Part shown: positions 8,074 through 16,979 of the stretch, piece by piece
Layout of the letters: every line of letters begins with the position of its first letter
Numbering within the stretch: the stretch's first letter is position 1
Origin: UBA5189 sp035631615
GTDB lineage: Bacteria; Chloroflexota; Limnocylindria; Limnocylindrales; CSP1-4
NCBI GenBank assembly: GCA_035631615.1
Contig: DASQIK010000082.1
Location: forward strand, 1 to 51,434
Length of the DNA stretch: 51,434 bases
Reading direction: 5' to 3'
The notes under the pieces: model-generated
Told to the model about the DNA's origin: nothing
The model's input: only the letters and a program-made list of their open reading frames with translations
Database searches by the model: none
Position numbers and translations under genes: made by a program

Positions 8074-9406
8074 CGGTCCTCCGAGCTTCGGGCTTGCGTG
8101 CCTGTGACTTGCGTGCCTCTGCCTTGCGCGCTTCGGGCTTGGCGCCCCGCGCGCGGGGCTCGAGCGTCTCCCGGGAGATGGACAGCAGGATGCCCGCTGC
8201 GGCGAAGCTGACGAGCAGGGACGAGCCGCCGGCGCTGATGAACGGCAGCGTGATGCCGGTCACCGGCAGCAGCGCGACGACGACCGCGATGTTGATGAAC
8301 GCCTGGAAGCACAGCCACGCGGTGATCCCGGCGGCCAGCAGCGCGCCGAACGTGTCGGGGGCCCGGAGCGCGGTGCGGATCCCGGCGTACGCGAGCAGGA
8401 CGAACAGGACGATCACGATCCCTGCGCCGACGAACCCGAACTCCTCGCCGATGATCGCGTAGATGAAGTCGTTCCAGGCGTTGGGCAGGTACAGCCCGCC
8501 GGCGAGCTTGCTCTCGCCGAGGCCGGTCCCGAAGATCCCCCCGAGCCCGAGCGCGAGGAGCCCCTGGATCGTGTGGAACCCGGTTCCGAGTGGATCCGCC
8601 CATGGGTCCAGGAAGGTCTTGATCCGGTCGAGCTGGTAGGACCGCAGGCCGACGAGCAGGACGCCGGCGAACCCGATCGCGCCCATCGTCCCCAGCTGGC
8701 GCAGGCTCGCGCCGGCGACGAAGAACATCGTGAACGCGGTCAGCGCGATGACCACGGTCGTCCCGAGGTCCGGCTCCTTGAACACGAGCGCGATGATCGG
8801 CACCGCGATGACCAGGAATGGGATCGTGCCGGTCCGGAAGCTCGCGATGAGCTTGCCCTTGTTGGCCAGCCAGTGAGCGAGGTAGACGATGAGCGCGAGC
8901 TTGGCAATCTCGGCCGGGTGGACGGCCGGCAGCGGGCCGACGACGAGCCAGCGCGCGGAGCCGCCGACGACGCGCCCGAGCGAGGGCACGAAGACGAGGA
9001 CCAGCAGCACGATCGCGACGATGTAGCCGGGCACCGACACGAGCCGCAGCCAGCGGTAGTCGACCCGCATCATCGCGACCATCGCGATCAGCCCGAGTGC
9101 GCCCCAGAAGATCTGCGGCCCCACGATCGCGAGCGTGTCGTCGTGCTGGACGTAGGCGTACATCGCCGACGACGACAGGACCATCAGGATGCCGATCGCG
9201 GACAGGGCGACCACGGCGAGGAGGATGGAGTAGTCCGGCTGGTGACGCTCGCGGCGAAGCACGTCCGCGGACGCGCGAGCGGCCGGTCGCTGGGCGGTGG
9301 CGGTCGGCCGGGCGCGGCCGCCCAGACGCTGTCCCCCCGATCGAAGGCCCGGCAGCGCGGGCCGGCGCGCCCGGCCGCCGAGCGGGAGACGATCGACGAA
9401 GTCCAT
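7979..9406 (-). CDS. ftsW: Lipid II polymerase FtsW (SEDS family)
   Basis: SEDS glycosyltransferase for septal peptidoglycan, working with the FtsI transpeptidase. The 475-residue protein has an Arg-rich cytoplasmic leader of about 55 residues, then about ten membrane helices with SEDS landmarks: GGSARWLVVGPLPAVHPAEIAKLA split around the P-A-E motif, VFKEPDLGTT (with the catalytic-type Asp) and LPFISAGGSSLLVSF near the end. The C-terminal tail is unusual: Lys/Arg/Ala/Glu repeats (KPEARKAEARKSQARK) followed by about 30 residues encoded inside murG. ATG 9406 overlaps the murD stop as ATGA. Confidence 0.94.
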   Translation of the reverse strand: MDFVDRLPLGGRARRPALPGLRSGGQRLGGRARPTATAQRPAARASADVLRRERHQPDYSILLAVVALSAIGILMVLSSSAMYAYVQHDDTLAIVGPQIFWGALGLIAMVAMMRVDYRWLRLVSVPGYIVAIVLLVLVFVPSLGRVVGGSARWLVVGPLPAVHPAEIAKLALIVYLAHWLANKGKLIASFRTGTIPFLVIAVPIIALVFKEPDLGTTVVIALTAFTMFFVAGASLRQLGTMGAIGFAGVLLVGLRSYQLDRIKTFLDPWADPLGTGFHTIQGLLALGLGGIFGTGLGESKLAGGLYLPNAWNDFIYAIIGEEFGFVGAGIVIVLFVLLAYAGIRTALRAPDTFGALLAAGITAWLCFQAFINIAVVVALLPVTGITLPFISAGGSSLLVSFAAAGILLSISRETLEPRARGAKPEARKAEARKSQARKPEARRTDEAADRGRGHRGPHLPGAGRRDRTAPATRTD

Positions 9407-10932
9407 CAGCCGGCCGCTCCTTGCAGCCGCGCCACGGCGGCCTTGAACGCGCGTCCGCGAGCCTCGTAGTCCTCGAACATGTCGAAGCTCGCGGCCGCCG
9501 GGCTGAGGAGGACGGTCGAGACGGCGCCGCGCCGCGCCCCTGTCTCGCGTGCCAGCTGCGCGGCTCGCTCGACCGCGGCCTCGAGGGACGTCGCACGCTC
9601 GGTGACCTTGAGGCCGGCGTCCAGGAAGAGCCGCTCCAGCCGCGGCCCGCTCTCGCCGATCAGCACCGCGGCCGCCGCGCGCCGGCCGACGACCGCGGCG
9701 AGCTCGGACAGGTCGACGCCCTTGTCGCGGCCACCGGCGATCAGCACGATCGGGCCGTCGAAGGCGCGCAGGGCGGCGATCACCGCGTCGGGCTGCGTGC
9801 CCTGCGAATCGTTGATGAAGCGGACGCCACCGAACTCCGCCACCCGCTCGAGCCGGTGCTCCACGCCCGGGAAGGCGGCCGCGGCGCGGCGGATCGCGGC
9901 GGGCTCGATGCCCATGAGCGAGACAACGGCCACCGCCGCGAGCGCGTTCGAGACGTTGTGGGCGCCAGGCACGCCCAGCTCGGCGAGCGGGAGGATCCGG
10001 CCCGGCGCCACCGCGCCGCCGCCCGCGACGGCCAGTCGATCGAACGCATCCGCGACGATCCAGCCGTGGTCTACGCCGAGGCCGCCCGGCGGCAGCTCGC
10101 CGCGGCGGTACGGCACGACCCGCGCCGTCGTGGCGGCCCCGTAGCCGGCGACGATCGGGTCGTCGAGGTTCAGGACAAGCGCGCCGGCTTGGTCGACGAG
10201 CTCCGCGAGCCGGCGCTTGACCCGGCGATACGCCTCCAGGGTGCCGTGGCGATCCAGGTGGTCGGAGGTTACGTTCGTGTACGCCGCGACGGTCGTGCCG
10301 CGCGACAGCGTCGGCAGCTGCAGCTCCGACAGCTCGAGCACGACGCGATGGTCCGGGGTGAGCTCGGGCAGCCGCTCGACGAGCGGCACCCCGATGTTCC
10401 CGCCGAGCACCGCCGGATGGGCAGCGTCGGTCGCCAGCAGGGCGTGGGTCAGCGCCGAGGTCGTCGTCTTGCCCTTCGTCCCGGTGATCCCGACCGTCGG
10501 CGCCGGGCACAGGCGCAGGAACACGTCCACCTCGGACAGCAGCGCCGGCGCGCTCCTGTCGCCGGCCGCGCGGCGCGCGACGAGATCGGCGAGCGAACCA
10601 CGCAGGCGCGGCTCGGTCGTCGGGAAGTCCGGGTTGATCGACGGCGAGGCGACGACGAGGGCGGCGCCGGCCAGGGCGTCGGCCGGGTCAACGTCCGGCC
10701 CGAGGAGCAGCCGAGCCGGCCGACCGTCGACCGCCTCGATCGCGCGGCCGAGCTCCGAAGCCGGCCGCCCGTCGTAGACCGTGACGACCGCGCCCGCGTC
10801 GGCGAGGAAGCGGGCGAGGGCGATCCCGGATCGCGCGAATCCGAGGACGCTGACCGGGCTGCCCCGGAGGACGCCGTCCGCCAGGGCGCGCGGCGTGAGC
10901 GCGGCCGGATCGATCAGCCTGTCGACGGTCAT
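9406..10932 (-). CDS. murD: UDP-MurNAc-L-Ala--D-Glu ligase MurD
   Basis: Mur ligase adding D-glutamate. The 508-residue protein carries an N-terminal UMA-binding fold (VSVLGFARSGIALARFL), the ATP loop GTKGKTTT at 151-158, the conserved NVTSDHLDRHGT segment with the carbamylated-lysine region (YRRVKRRL) and the C-terminal FINDSQGTQPDAVIAAL and LIAGGRDKG blocks typical of MurD. ATG 10932 is chosen; an in-frame GTG at 10941 overlaps the mraY stop as GTGA and is an equally possible start, adding three residues. At 508 residues it is somewhat longer than the usual 440-460. Confidence 0.95.
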   Translation of the reverse strand: MTVDRLIDPAALTPRALADGVLRGSPVSVLGFARSGIALARFLADAGAVVTVYDGRPASELGRAIEAVDGRPARLLLGPDVDPADALAGAALVVASPSINPDFPTTEPRLRGSLADLVARRAAGDRSAPALLSEVDVFLRLCPAPTVGITGTKGKTTTSALTHALLATDAAHPAVLGGNIGVPLVERLPELTPDHRVVLELSELQLPTLSRGTTVAAYTNVTSDHLDRHGTLEAYRRVKRRLAELVDQAGALVLNLDDPIVAGYGAATTARVVPYRRGELPPGGLGVDHGWIVADAFDRLAVAGGGAVAPGRILPLAELGVPGAHNVSNALAAVAVVSLMGIEPAAIRRAAAAFPGVEHRLERVAEFGGVRFINDSQGTQPDAVIAALRAFDGPIVLIAGGRDKGVDLSELAAVVGRRAAAAVLIGESGPRLERLFLDAGLKVTERATSLEAAVERAAQLARETGARRGAVSTVLLSPAAASFDMFEDYEARGRAFKAAVARLQGAAG

Positions 10933-10937
10933 CACGC

Positions 10938-11924
10938 TCACGAGAGCCGGTTGATCGAGGCGAGGAAGAGGGTCACGCCGACGAGCCCGGCGATGATCCC
11001 CACGATCCAGAACCGGAGCGTGATCTTCTCCTCGTCCCAGCCCGCCAGCTCGTAGTGGTAGTGAAGCGGGCTCATCCGGAAGATCCGCCGCCCGTGGGTC
11101 AGCTTGAAGTACGAGACCTGGATCACGACCGACAGCGTCTCGATGACGAACACGAAGCCGACGATGGGCAGGATCAGGATCTGGCCCGTGATGAGGGCCG
11201 TGACGGCGAGCGTCGCACCGAGCGCCAGCGAGCCCGAGTCGCCCATGAAGATCTGGGCGGGGTGGACGTTGAACCACAGGAACCCGAGCAGGCCGCCCAC
11301 GATCAGGCCGCACAGCACGGCGAGGTTCGGCTGCGTCGGCTCGTTGAGCAGCGCGACGAGGACGAAGGCGACGAAGGCGAAGGCGAGGGTGCCGCCGGCG
11401 AGGCCGTCGAGCCCGTCGGTCAGGTTGACGCCGTTCGCCGCCCCGATGATCGCGAAGGCGGCGAAGATGACGTAGACCCAGCGATCGATCATCACCGTGC
11501 CGATGAACGGGACCGCGATCCGGTCGATCGCGTACGTGCTCTGGATCTGGTACGCAGCGACGACCGCGACGACGACGAGCCAGAGCATCTTCTGGCGAGC
11601 GCTGATGCCCTCGCCCGTCTTGGCGTTCAGGTAGTCGTCGAACGCGCCGAGGAGGCCGACGAAGACCAGGGTCGCGAGCGGCGCGATGATGCCGCCCGGC
11701 GGCAGCACGAAGCCCTTGATGAAGAAGAACAGCGCCAGGACCACCCCGATGAGGAGCAGGCCGCCCATGGTCGGCGTGCCCTCCTTGACCTGGTGGCTCT
11801 CGGGCCCCTCGACCAGGATCCGCTTGCCCATTCCCAGCCAGCGCAGGAACCGGATGTACGCGGGCATGAGGATCACGATCACCGCGAACGCGAGCAGGAC
11901 CGCCTGGATCAGCTCGACGCTCAT
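10938..11924 (-). CDS. mraY: Phospho-MurNAc-pentapeptide transferase MraY
   Basis: Integral membrane enzyme that makes lipid I. The 328-residue product has about ten hydrophobic segments and the MraY blocks GTPTMGGLLLI, GAFDDYLNAKTGEGISARQK (aspartate pair), GAANGVNLTDGLDGLAGG, FMGDSGSLALG and FRMSPLHYHYELAGWDEEKI. The length is normal. It starts 10 nt after the murF stop and ends just before or overlapping murD. Confidence 0.97.
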   Translation of the reverse strand: MSVELIQAVLLAFAVIVILMPAYIRFLRWLGMGKRILVEGPESHQVKEGTPTMGGLLLIGVVLALFFFIKGFVLPPGGIIAPLATLVFVGLLGAFDDYLNAKTGEGISARQKMLWLVVVAVVAAYQIQSTYAIDRIAVPFIGTVMIDRWVYVIFAAFAIIGAANGVNLTDGLDGLAGGTLAFAFVAFVLVALLNEPTQPNLAVLCGLIVGGLLGFLWFNVHPAQIFMGDSGSLALGATLAVTALITGQILILPIVGFVFVIETLSVVIQVSYFKLTHGRRIFRMSPLHYHYELAGWDEEKITLRFWIVGIIAGLVGVTLFLASINRLS

Positions 11925-11934
11925 CGGCCGCGAC

Positions 11935-13470
11935 TCATCTGGCGTTCCGGGCGAGCTCGGCGCGCAGGCCGTCGACGAGCGCGTCGAGCTCGACGCCGCG
12001 CGACGCCTTGACGAGGACGACGTCGCCGTCGCGCAGCCGCGTGCGCAGCAGGTCGAGGGCCGCCTCGCGATCGCGCACCTCGACGATCCGCGACGGATCG
12101 AGACCGGCGGCGCGCGCGCCCGTCGCGATGCCGCTCGCGCCGGGGCCGACCACGACCAGGAGGTCGCACGTCGCCGCCGCCGCGGTGCCGACGTCGCGGT
12201 GCCCGCTCACCGCGCCCTTGCCGAGCTCGAGCATCTCGCCGAGGACGGCGACGCGCCGTCCGGGCAGCCCGGCAAGGAGATCGAGCGCCGCCGCGACCGA
12301 GGCGGGTGATGCGTTGTACGCGTCGTCGATCAGCGTGATCCTGCCGAGTCGGATGACCTGGCCGCGATGCGGCGCCGACCAGCCGGCCGCGAGCGCGTGG
12401 GCGATCACCGCCGGCTCCATCCCCGCCGCGTGGCCCACGGCCGCGCCCGCCAGGGCGTTGTGCACCGACAGGCGGCCGAGCCCGGGCACCCGCGCCGGGA
12501 TGTGCACGGGGCGGCCGCCGCGGGCCGCCGGGAGCCGGAGCGTGAAGCGCATGCCGTCAAGGCCGGCCGAGACGACGTCCTCGGCGCCCACGTCGGCGCC
12601 ATCGGTGAGCCCGTAGCCAAGGACCCGCGCGGCCGTGCGATCGGCCATGCGGCGGACGCGCCGGTCGTCGTGGTTGAGCACGGCGACGCCGTCCGAGGGC
12701 AGCGCCTCGACGAGCTCTGCCTTCGCGTTCTCGATCGCGGCGAGCGAGCCCATCCGGCTCAGGTGGACGCCCTGGACCGCGGTCACCACGCCGATCCGGG
12801 GCCGTGCGATTCGGGCGAGGTCGGCGATGTCGCCGCCCGCGTACATGCCCATCTCGAGGACGGCCGCGCCGTGCTCGCGCCCGAGGCGCAGCAGGGTCAA
12901 CGGCAGGCCGATCTCGTTGTTCTGGTTGCCCTCGGTCCGGAGCGTCCGGTACGCGCCGCCGAGGACCGCCGCGATGGCCTCCTTCGTCGACGTCTTCGCG
13001 ATGCTGCCGGTCACGCCGACGACGAGCGGGTCGAACCGCGCCCGCCAGCCGGCGGCGATGGCGCCCAGGGCGACCAGGCCATCGGGGACCACGAGGACCG
13101 TGACGTCACCGAGCGCGTCGAGGACCGCCGGCGGGACCGGTCGAGAGATCACGAGGGCCGCGGCACCGGCCACGGCGGCCTCAGCGAGGTACTGGTGGCC
13201 GTCCGTCCGCTCGCCGGCCAGCGCGACGAAGAGCTGGCCCGGGAGGACCAGTCGGGAGTCCACCGCGGCCCCGTGAATGGGGCGGGCACTCGTTCGGAGC
13301 AGGCGGCCGCCGGTCAGGCGCTTGAGGTCGTCGGCGGAGAGCGCGAGAGCGTCGGCGGCGGAAGCTCCGGGGCCGGCGCGCGGCGGCAGCGGCCCCTCGA
13401 CGGTCACATCGCCAAGTGTCGCATAGGCCGCGGCCCTCGCCCGCCCGTCGTCGCGTCCACCGAACGACAT
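11935..13470 (-). CDS. murF: UDP-MurNAc-tripeptide--D-Ala-D-Ala ligase MurF
   Basis: Mur ligase that adds D-Ala-D-Ala. The 511-residue protein has an extra N-terminal tail of about 40 residues before the first conserved segment (LSADDLKRLTGG). It has AAVDSRLVLPGQLFVAL, TEGNQNNEIGLPLTLL, EMGMYAGGDIADLARIARP and the C-terminal LIDDAYNASPASVAAAL and VAVLGEMLELG blocks that define MurF. The ATP loop at 155-162 reads GSIAKTST, where most MurF have GSNGKTTT or GSVGKTTT, so the glycine before the lysine is alanine. ATG 13470 overlaps the ftsI stop as ATGA. Confidence 0.94.
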   Translation of the reverse strand: MSFGGRDDGRARAAAYATLGDVTVEGPLPPRAGPGASAADALALSADDLKRLTGGRLLRTSARPIHGAAVDSRLVLPGQLFVALAGERTDGHQYLAEAAVAGAAALVISRPVPPAVLDALGDVTVLVVPDGLVALGAIAAGWRARFDPLVVGVTGSIAKTSTKEAIAAVLGGAYRTLRTEGNQNNEIGLPLTLLRLGREHGAAVLEMGMYAGGDIADLARIARPRIGVVTAVQGVHLSRMGSLAAIENAKAELVEALPSDGVAVLNHDDRRVRRMADRTAARVLGYGLTDGADVGAEDVVSAGLDGMRFTLRLPAARGGRPVHIPARVPGLGRLSVHNALAGAAVGHAAGMEPAVIAHALAAGWSAPHRGQVIRLGRITLIDDAYNASPASVAAALDLLAGLPGRRVAVLGEMLELGKGAVSGHRDVGTAAAATCDLLVVVGPGASGIATGARAAGLDPSRIVEVRDREAALDLLRTRLRDGDVVLVKASRGVELDALVDGLRAELARNAR

Positions 13471-15290
13471 CACCGCCCGGTCGCCGACATCGACGGCGCG
13501 GCGGCCGGGAGCACGGGCAGCAGGCCCGGCGTCGTGACGGCGTCGGTGGCGACGCGCCGGAACAGATCGGTCGAGGTCACCGGCAGGATGAGCTGGCCCA
13601 GCGCGTTGCGGCCCGGGCGGGCCTCCTGGATGCGGACGGCGACGATCAGGTCCGGATGGCCGGTCGTGCGGCCGATGTACCCGACGCACGAGAAGTTGTA
13701 CAGGTTGAACGCCCACCGGTGCTGCGCTGCGTCCCACACCTGCGCGGTGCCGGTCTTGCCGCCGATCCAGTAGCCCGGGACCTGCGACTGGTCGACGTAC
13801 CACGGGCTCGCGAGCACGTGCTGCATGAGGCCCGCCAGCACCGGGCTCAGCGATGGGTCCAGGACCTGGGTCGGCGGTGCCGGCGTGACCCCCTGGCTCC
13901 CGAGTGCGGCGACGACGTGGGGGTGCACGAGCAGGCCGCCGTTGACCAAGGCGGCGTACCCGGCGGCGAGCTGGATCTGGGTGACCGCCACGCCCTGCCC
14001 GAACGCGCCATTGGCAAGGTCGATCTGGTTCCAGGTGGTGATCGCCGGGTCCGTGACGAGGCCACGCGTCTCGCCGGAGACGTCGATCCCGGTTGGGGCG
14101 CCGAACCCAAGGCGCGTCCAGACCTCGTGCAGGATCGTCGAGGCGTCGCGGGTGGTGGGCCCGAGGCCCAGGGCGACCTTCGCAGCGACGACGTTGCGGG
14201 AGTACGCGATCGCGTCCTGGAGCTGCATCTTGCCCATCGCCAGGCCGTCCGCGTCCCCGATCCGCGTGTTACCCGCGAGATTGAGATGGCCGGTGTCGTT
14301 GTAGACGGTCGTCAGGCTGGTCGTGCCCTGCTCGAGGCCGGCGAGCACCGTGAACATCTTGAACACCGAGCCCGGCTCGTACACGGACGACACGATCGGG
14401 TCCTGGAACCGGCCCGGGTCCACCGTCGCGACGTTCGAGTAGTCGTTCGCGTCGTAGGACGGGTACGTTGCCTCGGCGTACACCTCGCCGGTCCATGGAT
14501 CGAGCACGACTGCGGAGACGGATGCCGCGCCGTTCGCGATTCGTGCGGCCATCACCTCCTGCTCGATGGCGAGCTGGAGGCCTGCGTCGATCGTCAGCCG
14601 GATGTCCTGGCCGGGCACACCCGGGTCCACCGTCCGCTGGGTCTCGGGCATCGGCTTGCCATTCGCGTCCTTGTCGGCCTCGACCACCTTGGGCTGGCCC
14701 GACAGGAGGGTGTTGTAGTACTGCTCCACGCCGTACTGGCCCTGGCCATCGCGGTTCACGAACCCGATGAGCCGCGCGGCCAGCGTCGAGCTGGGTCCGC
14801 CGCCTGCCTGCGGGTAGCTCCGCGCCGAATCGGATTCGAACGTGAGGCCGCCGATGCCGGCGTCGGCGGCTGCGGCCTCGATCGCCTGGGACCGCTCGGG
14901 CAGCAGGTCGTTCGCGAGGATGAGATATGGCCTGCCGGTATCGAGCTTCGCCTGGATGGCGGCCGCGCCCGCGTCGTCGAGGCCGAGCTGCGTCGTGAGG
15001 AAGGCCGTCAGCCGTGCCTTGTCCGAGTCGGTCATGTGCTCGGCGGAGACGATCAGCCGATCCCGCGTCACGCTCGCCGCGAGGACCACCGTCCCGCTCC
15101 GGTCGAAGATCTGGCCGCGCCGGCTCGGCACGGTCGTCTGCTCGAAGATCTGGCGATGTGCGCTCGCGACCAGCTGGTCGCGCTGGCCGAGCTGCCAGTA
15201 GCCCAGCCTCGCGACGAGCGCCGTCGCGCCGACGGCGAACACCACGAGGATGACGAGCAGGCGGCGCGCCGAATCGGTTCGACCGAGCAT
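13470..15290 (-). CDS. ftsI: Septal penicillin-binding protein FtsI (class B PBP)
   Basis: Transpeptidase that cross-links septal peptidoglycan. The 606-residue protein has a short cytoplasmic N-terminus, one membrane anchor (LLVILVVFAVGATALVARLG, residues 11-30), the pedestal start RRGQIFDRSG and a transpeptidase domain with SVFK (Ser308-Lys311), SRN (364-366) and KTGT (512-515). ATG 15290 is 13 nt past the ftsL stop; no strong Shine-Dalgarno is seen. The C-terminus is Ala/Pro-rich without a PASTA domain. Confidence 0.95.
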   Translation of the reverse strand: MLGRTDSARRLLVILVVFAVGATALVARLGYWQLGQRDQLVASAHRQIFEQTTVPSRRGQIFDRSGTVVLAASVTRDRLIVSAEHMTDSDKARLTAFLTTQLGLDDAGAAAIQAKLDTGRPYLILANDLLPERSQAIEAAAADAGIGGLTFESDSARSYPQAGGGPSSTLAARLIGFVNRDGQGQYGVEQYYNTLLSGQPKVVEADKDANGKPMPETQRTVDPGVPGQDIRLTIDAGLQLAIEQEVMAARIANGAASVSAVVLDPWTGEVYAEATYPSYDANDYSNVATVDPGRFQDPIVSSVYEPGSVFKMFTVLAGLEQGTTSLTTVYNDTGHLNLAGNTRIGDADGLAMGKMQLQDAIAYSRNVVAAKVALGLGPTTRDASTILHEVWTRLGFGAPTGIDVSGETRGLVTDPAITTWNQIDLANGAFGQGVAVTQIQLAAGYAALVNGGLLVHPHVVAALGSQGVTPAPPTQVLDPSLSPVLAGLMQHVLASPWYVDQSQVPGYWIGGKTGTAQVWDAAQHRWAFNLYNFSCVGYIGRTTGHPDLIVAVRIQEARPGRNALGQLILPVTSTDLFRRVATDAVTTPGLLPVLPAAAPSMSATGR

Positions 15291-15303
15291 GGTGGTTCGC
15301 TCG

Positions 15304-15768
15304 CTAGCGGGCTGGGATGATGAGGGGCGCCCCGAGCTGGCCGAGGCCAGCGTCGAGCGCCTGCTTGCGGATGGCCGGCTCGCTGCGCAGCCGATCCACG
15401 TTGGAGCGCAGGTCCTGCCGGATGGCATCCAGCCGGTCGTGCTCCGAGACGAGGCGCACGATGTCGTAGCCCGTGGCCGCGACTCGCACGCTCTGGCTCA
15501 GCGACAGGAACGCGATGCCGAAGATGATGACGATGGCGACGAGGGCGATGCCCACCGACGACGGTCGAGCGCGACGGCGGGCGGCCCTGTCGGCTCGGGT
15601 CGCGCCGGTTGCGCGGGTCGCCACGCGGGTTGCGGCGCCCCGGGCTCGGCCGGCCGGGAGCGCGTCATTGGCGCCGGCGCGTCCGCCGCGGCCGGGGCGG
15701 GTGCCGGCGAGGGCATCGAGGCCGAGGGGCAGCGGGCTCCGGCGGCGGGCGCCCTGGTAGACGGCCAT
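15304..15768 (-). CDS. ftsL: FtsL/DivIC-type septum initiator protein
   Basis: A 154-residue bitopic protein: an Arg/Ala/Gly-rich cytoplasmic region of about 75 residues, a single membrane helix (SSVGIALVAIVIIFGIAFLSLSQ), then a predicted coiled coil (GYDIVRLVSEHDRLDAIRQD and following) ending in a short tail. Topology, size and position between rsmH and ftsI fit FtsL; sequence identity in this family is always low, so the name rests mostly on context. ATG 15768 overlaps the stop of the preceding 64-residue gene as ATGA, indicating coupled translation. Confidence 0.82.
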   Translation of the reverse strand: MAVYQGARRRSPLPLGLDALAGTRPGRGGRAGANDALPAGRARGAATRVATRATGATRADRAARRRARPSSVGIALVAIVIIFGIAFLSLSQSVRVAATGYDIVRLVSEHDRLDAIRQDLRSNVDRLRSEPAIRKQALDAGLGQLGAPLIIPAR

Positions 15769-15962
15769 CAGTCGCCGAAGCCGAAGTGCTGCTCGGTGGC
15801 AGGCGCGTCGGCGAACGACACGGGATCCAGGCCGATCTCGTTGCCGCTGCGTCCGCTGCGATCCGCCCGGCCGCGCTCGGTGCGGCGGTCGATGCGCTCG
15901 TGCAGCTCGTGCTGGCGACGCCCGTACGTGCGGCGTCGGCTGTTGTTGTGGCGCTTGCTCAC
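15768..15962 (-). CDS. Unnamed 64-residue basic protein in the dcw operon
   Basis: Not recognised as a named family. The product starts MSKRHNNSRRRTYGRRQHEL and is very basic for its first 35 residues, then turns acidic and hydrophobic (GNEIGLDPVSFADAPATEQHFGFGD). There is no membrane segment and no cysteine. It uses GTG 15962 with a strong GAGGAGG about 8 nt upstream, and its stop overlaps the ftsL start as ATGA, so it looks expressed and coupled. It lies 52 bp after rsmH. The Arg-rich front could bind nucleic acid or lipid head groups; that is a guess. Confidence 0.72.
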   Translation of the reverse strand: MSKRHNNSRRRTYGRRQHELHERIDRRTERGRADRSGRSGNEIGLDPVSFADAPATEQHFGFGD

Positions 15963-16014
15963 GGGGGCTCCTCCTCATTCCTCGACGTTCGCGTGGGGCG
16001 GCGCGGCTGGGCGA

Positions 16015-16974
16015 CTAGGCGGCGATCCGTTCGGCGGCGCGCAGCCGGGCGCTCCGGGCGCGCGGATTGGCGCTGACCTCGGCGGCGCTCGGGACCAGGC
16101 CTTTGGGCGAGAGCAGCCGCAGGCGCGGCTCGTGGCCGCAGACGCATACCGGGGCCGCGGGCGGGCAGACGCAGCCGCGGCGCTCGGACTGGAAGAACCG
16201 CTTGACGATCCGATCCTCGAGCGAGTGGTAGCTCAGGACCACGAGGCGGCCGCCGGGTCGCAGCAGGTCGAGGGCGGCACTGAGGCCTGCCTCGAGCGCG
16301 TCGAGCTCCTCGTTGACCGCGATGCGCAGGGCCTGGAACACACGCGTGGCCGGATGGACGCGGCGCCGGCCCGGCGCCCGGGATGGGGTGACCCGCGCAA
16401 CGAGCGCCGCGAGCGCGTCGGCGGTCCGGATCGGGGTGGCGCGCCGCGTCTCGACGATGGCCCGCGCGATGCGTCCGGAGAACGGCTCCTCGCCGTAGCG
16501 CCGGAAGAGCGCCGTCAGCTCGGCCGCGTCGAGGGTCGCGATCAGCTCGGCCGCCGGCACGCCGCGGGACGTGTCGAAGCGCATGTCGAGCGTGCCGTCG
16601 GTGCGGAAGCCAAAGCCACGCTCGACGTCCGCGAGCTGGAAACTGGACAGGCCCAGGTCGAACAGGCAGCCGTCGACGCCGGCGAAGCCCTCGTCCGGCG
16701 CAACCGTCGACAGCTCGCGGAAGTTCGCCTGGCGCAGCCGGAGCCGGTCGCCGAAGCGCGGCGCCAGGCGCTCCCGGACCCTGGCGATGGCCGCCCCATC
16801 GGCGTCGAGACCGAGGAGGCGGCCATCAGGGTCGCTGGCGGTGAGGATTCGCTCGGCGTGACCGCCGCCGCCCAGGGTCGCGTCGACGTGCCTGCCGCCG
16901 GCCGCGGGGGCGAGCATCTCGACGACCTCGTCGGCCATCACCGGGACGTGCACGGTCGCGGTGTCGGTGGTCAT
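16015..16974 (-). CDS. rsmH: 16S rRNA (cytosine(1402)-N4)-methyltransferase RsmH
   Basis: SAM-dependent enzyme (formerly MraW) methylating the 30S decoding centre. The 319-residue protein starts HVPVMADEVVEML, then the SAM loop VDATLGGGGHAERIL, LLGLDADGAAI, FDLGLSSFQLADVERGFGF and HPATRVFQALRIAVNEEL, and ends in the typical LSYHSLEDRIVKRFF. A Cys-rich segment CVCPPAAPVCVCG follows, as is common in the family. It starts 5 nt after the mraZ stop. Confidence 0.97.
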   Translation of the reverse strand: MTTDTATVHVPVMADEVVEMLAPAAGGRHVDATLGGGGHAERILTASDPDGRLLGLDADGAAIARVRERLAPRFGDRLRLRQANFRELSTVAPDEGFAGVDGCLFDLGLSSFQLADVERGFGFRTDGTLDMRFDTSRGVPAAELIATLDAAELTALFRRYGEEPFSGRIARAIVETRRATPIRTADALAALVARVTPSRAPGRRRVHPATRVFQALRIAVNEELDALEAGLSAALDLLRPGGRLVVLSYHSLEDRIVKRFFQSERRGCVCPPAAPVCVCGHEPRLRLLSPKGLVPSAAEVSANPRARSARLRAAERIAA

Positions 16975-16979
16975 GCGCG

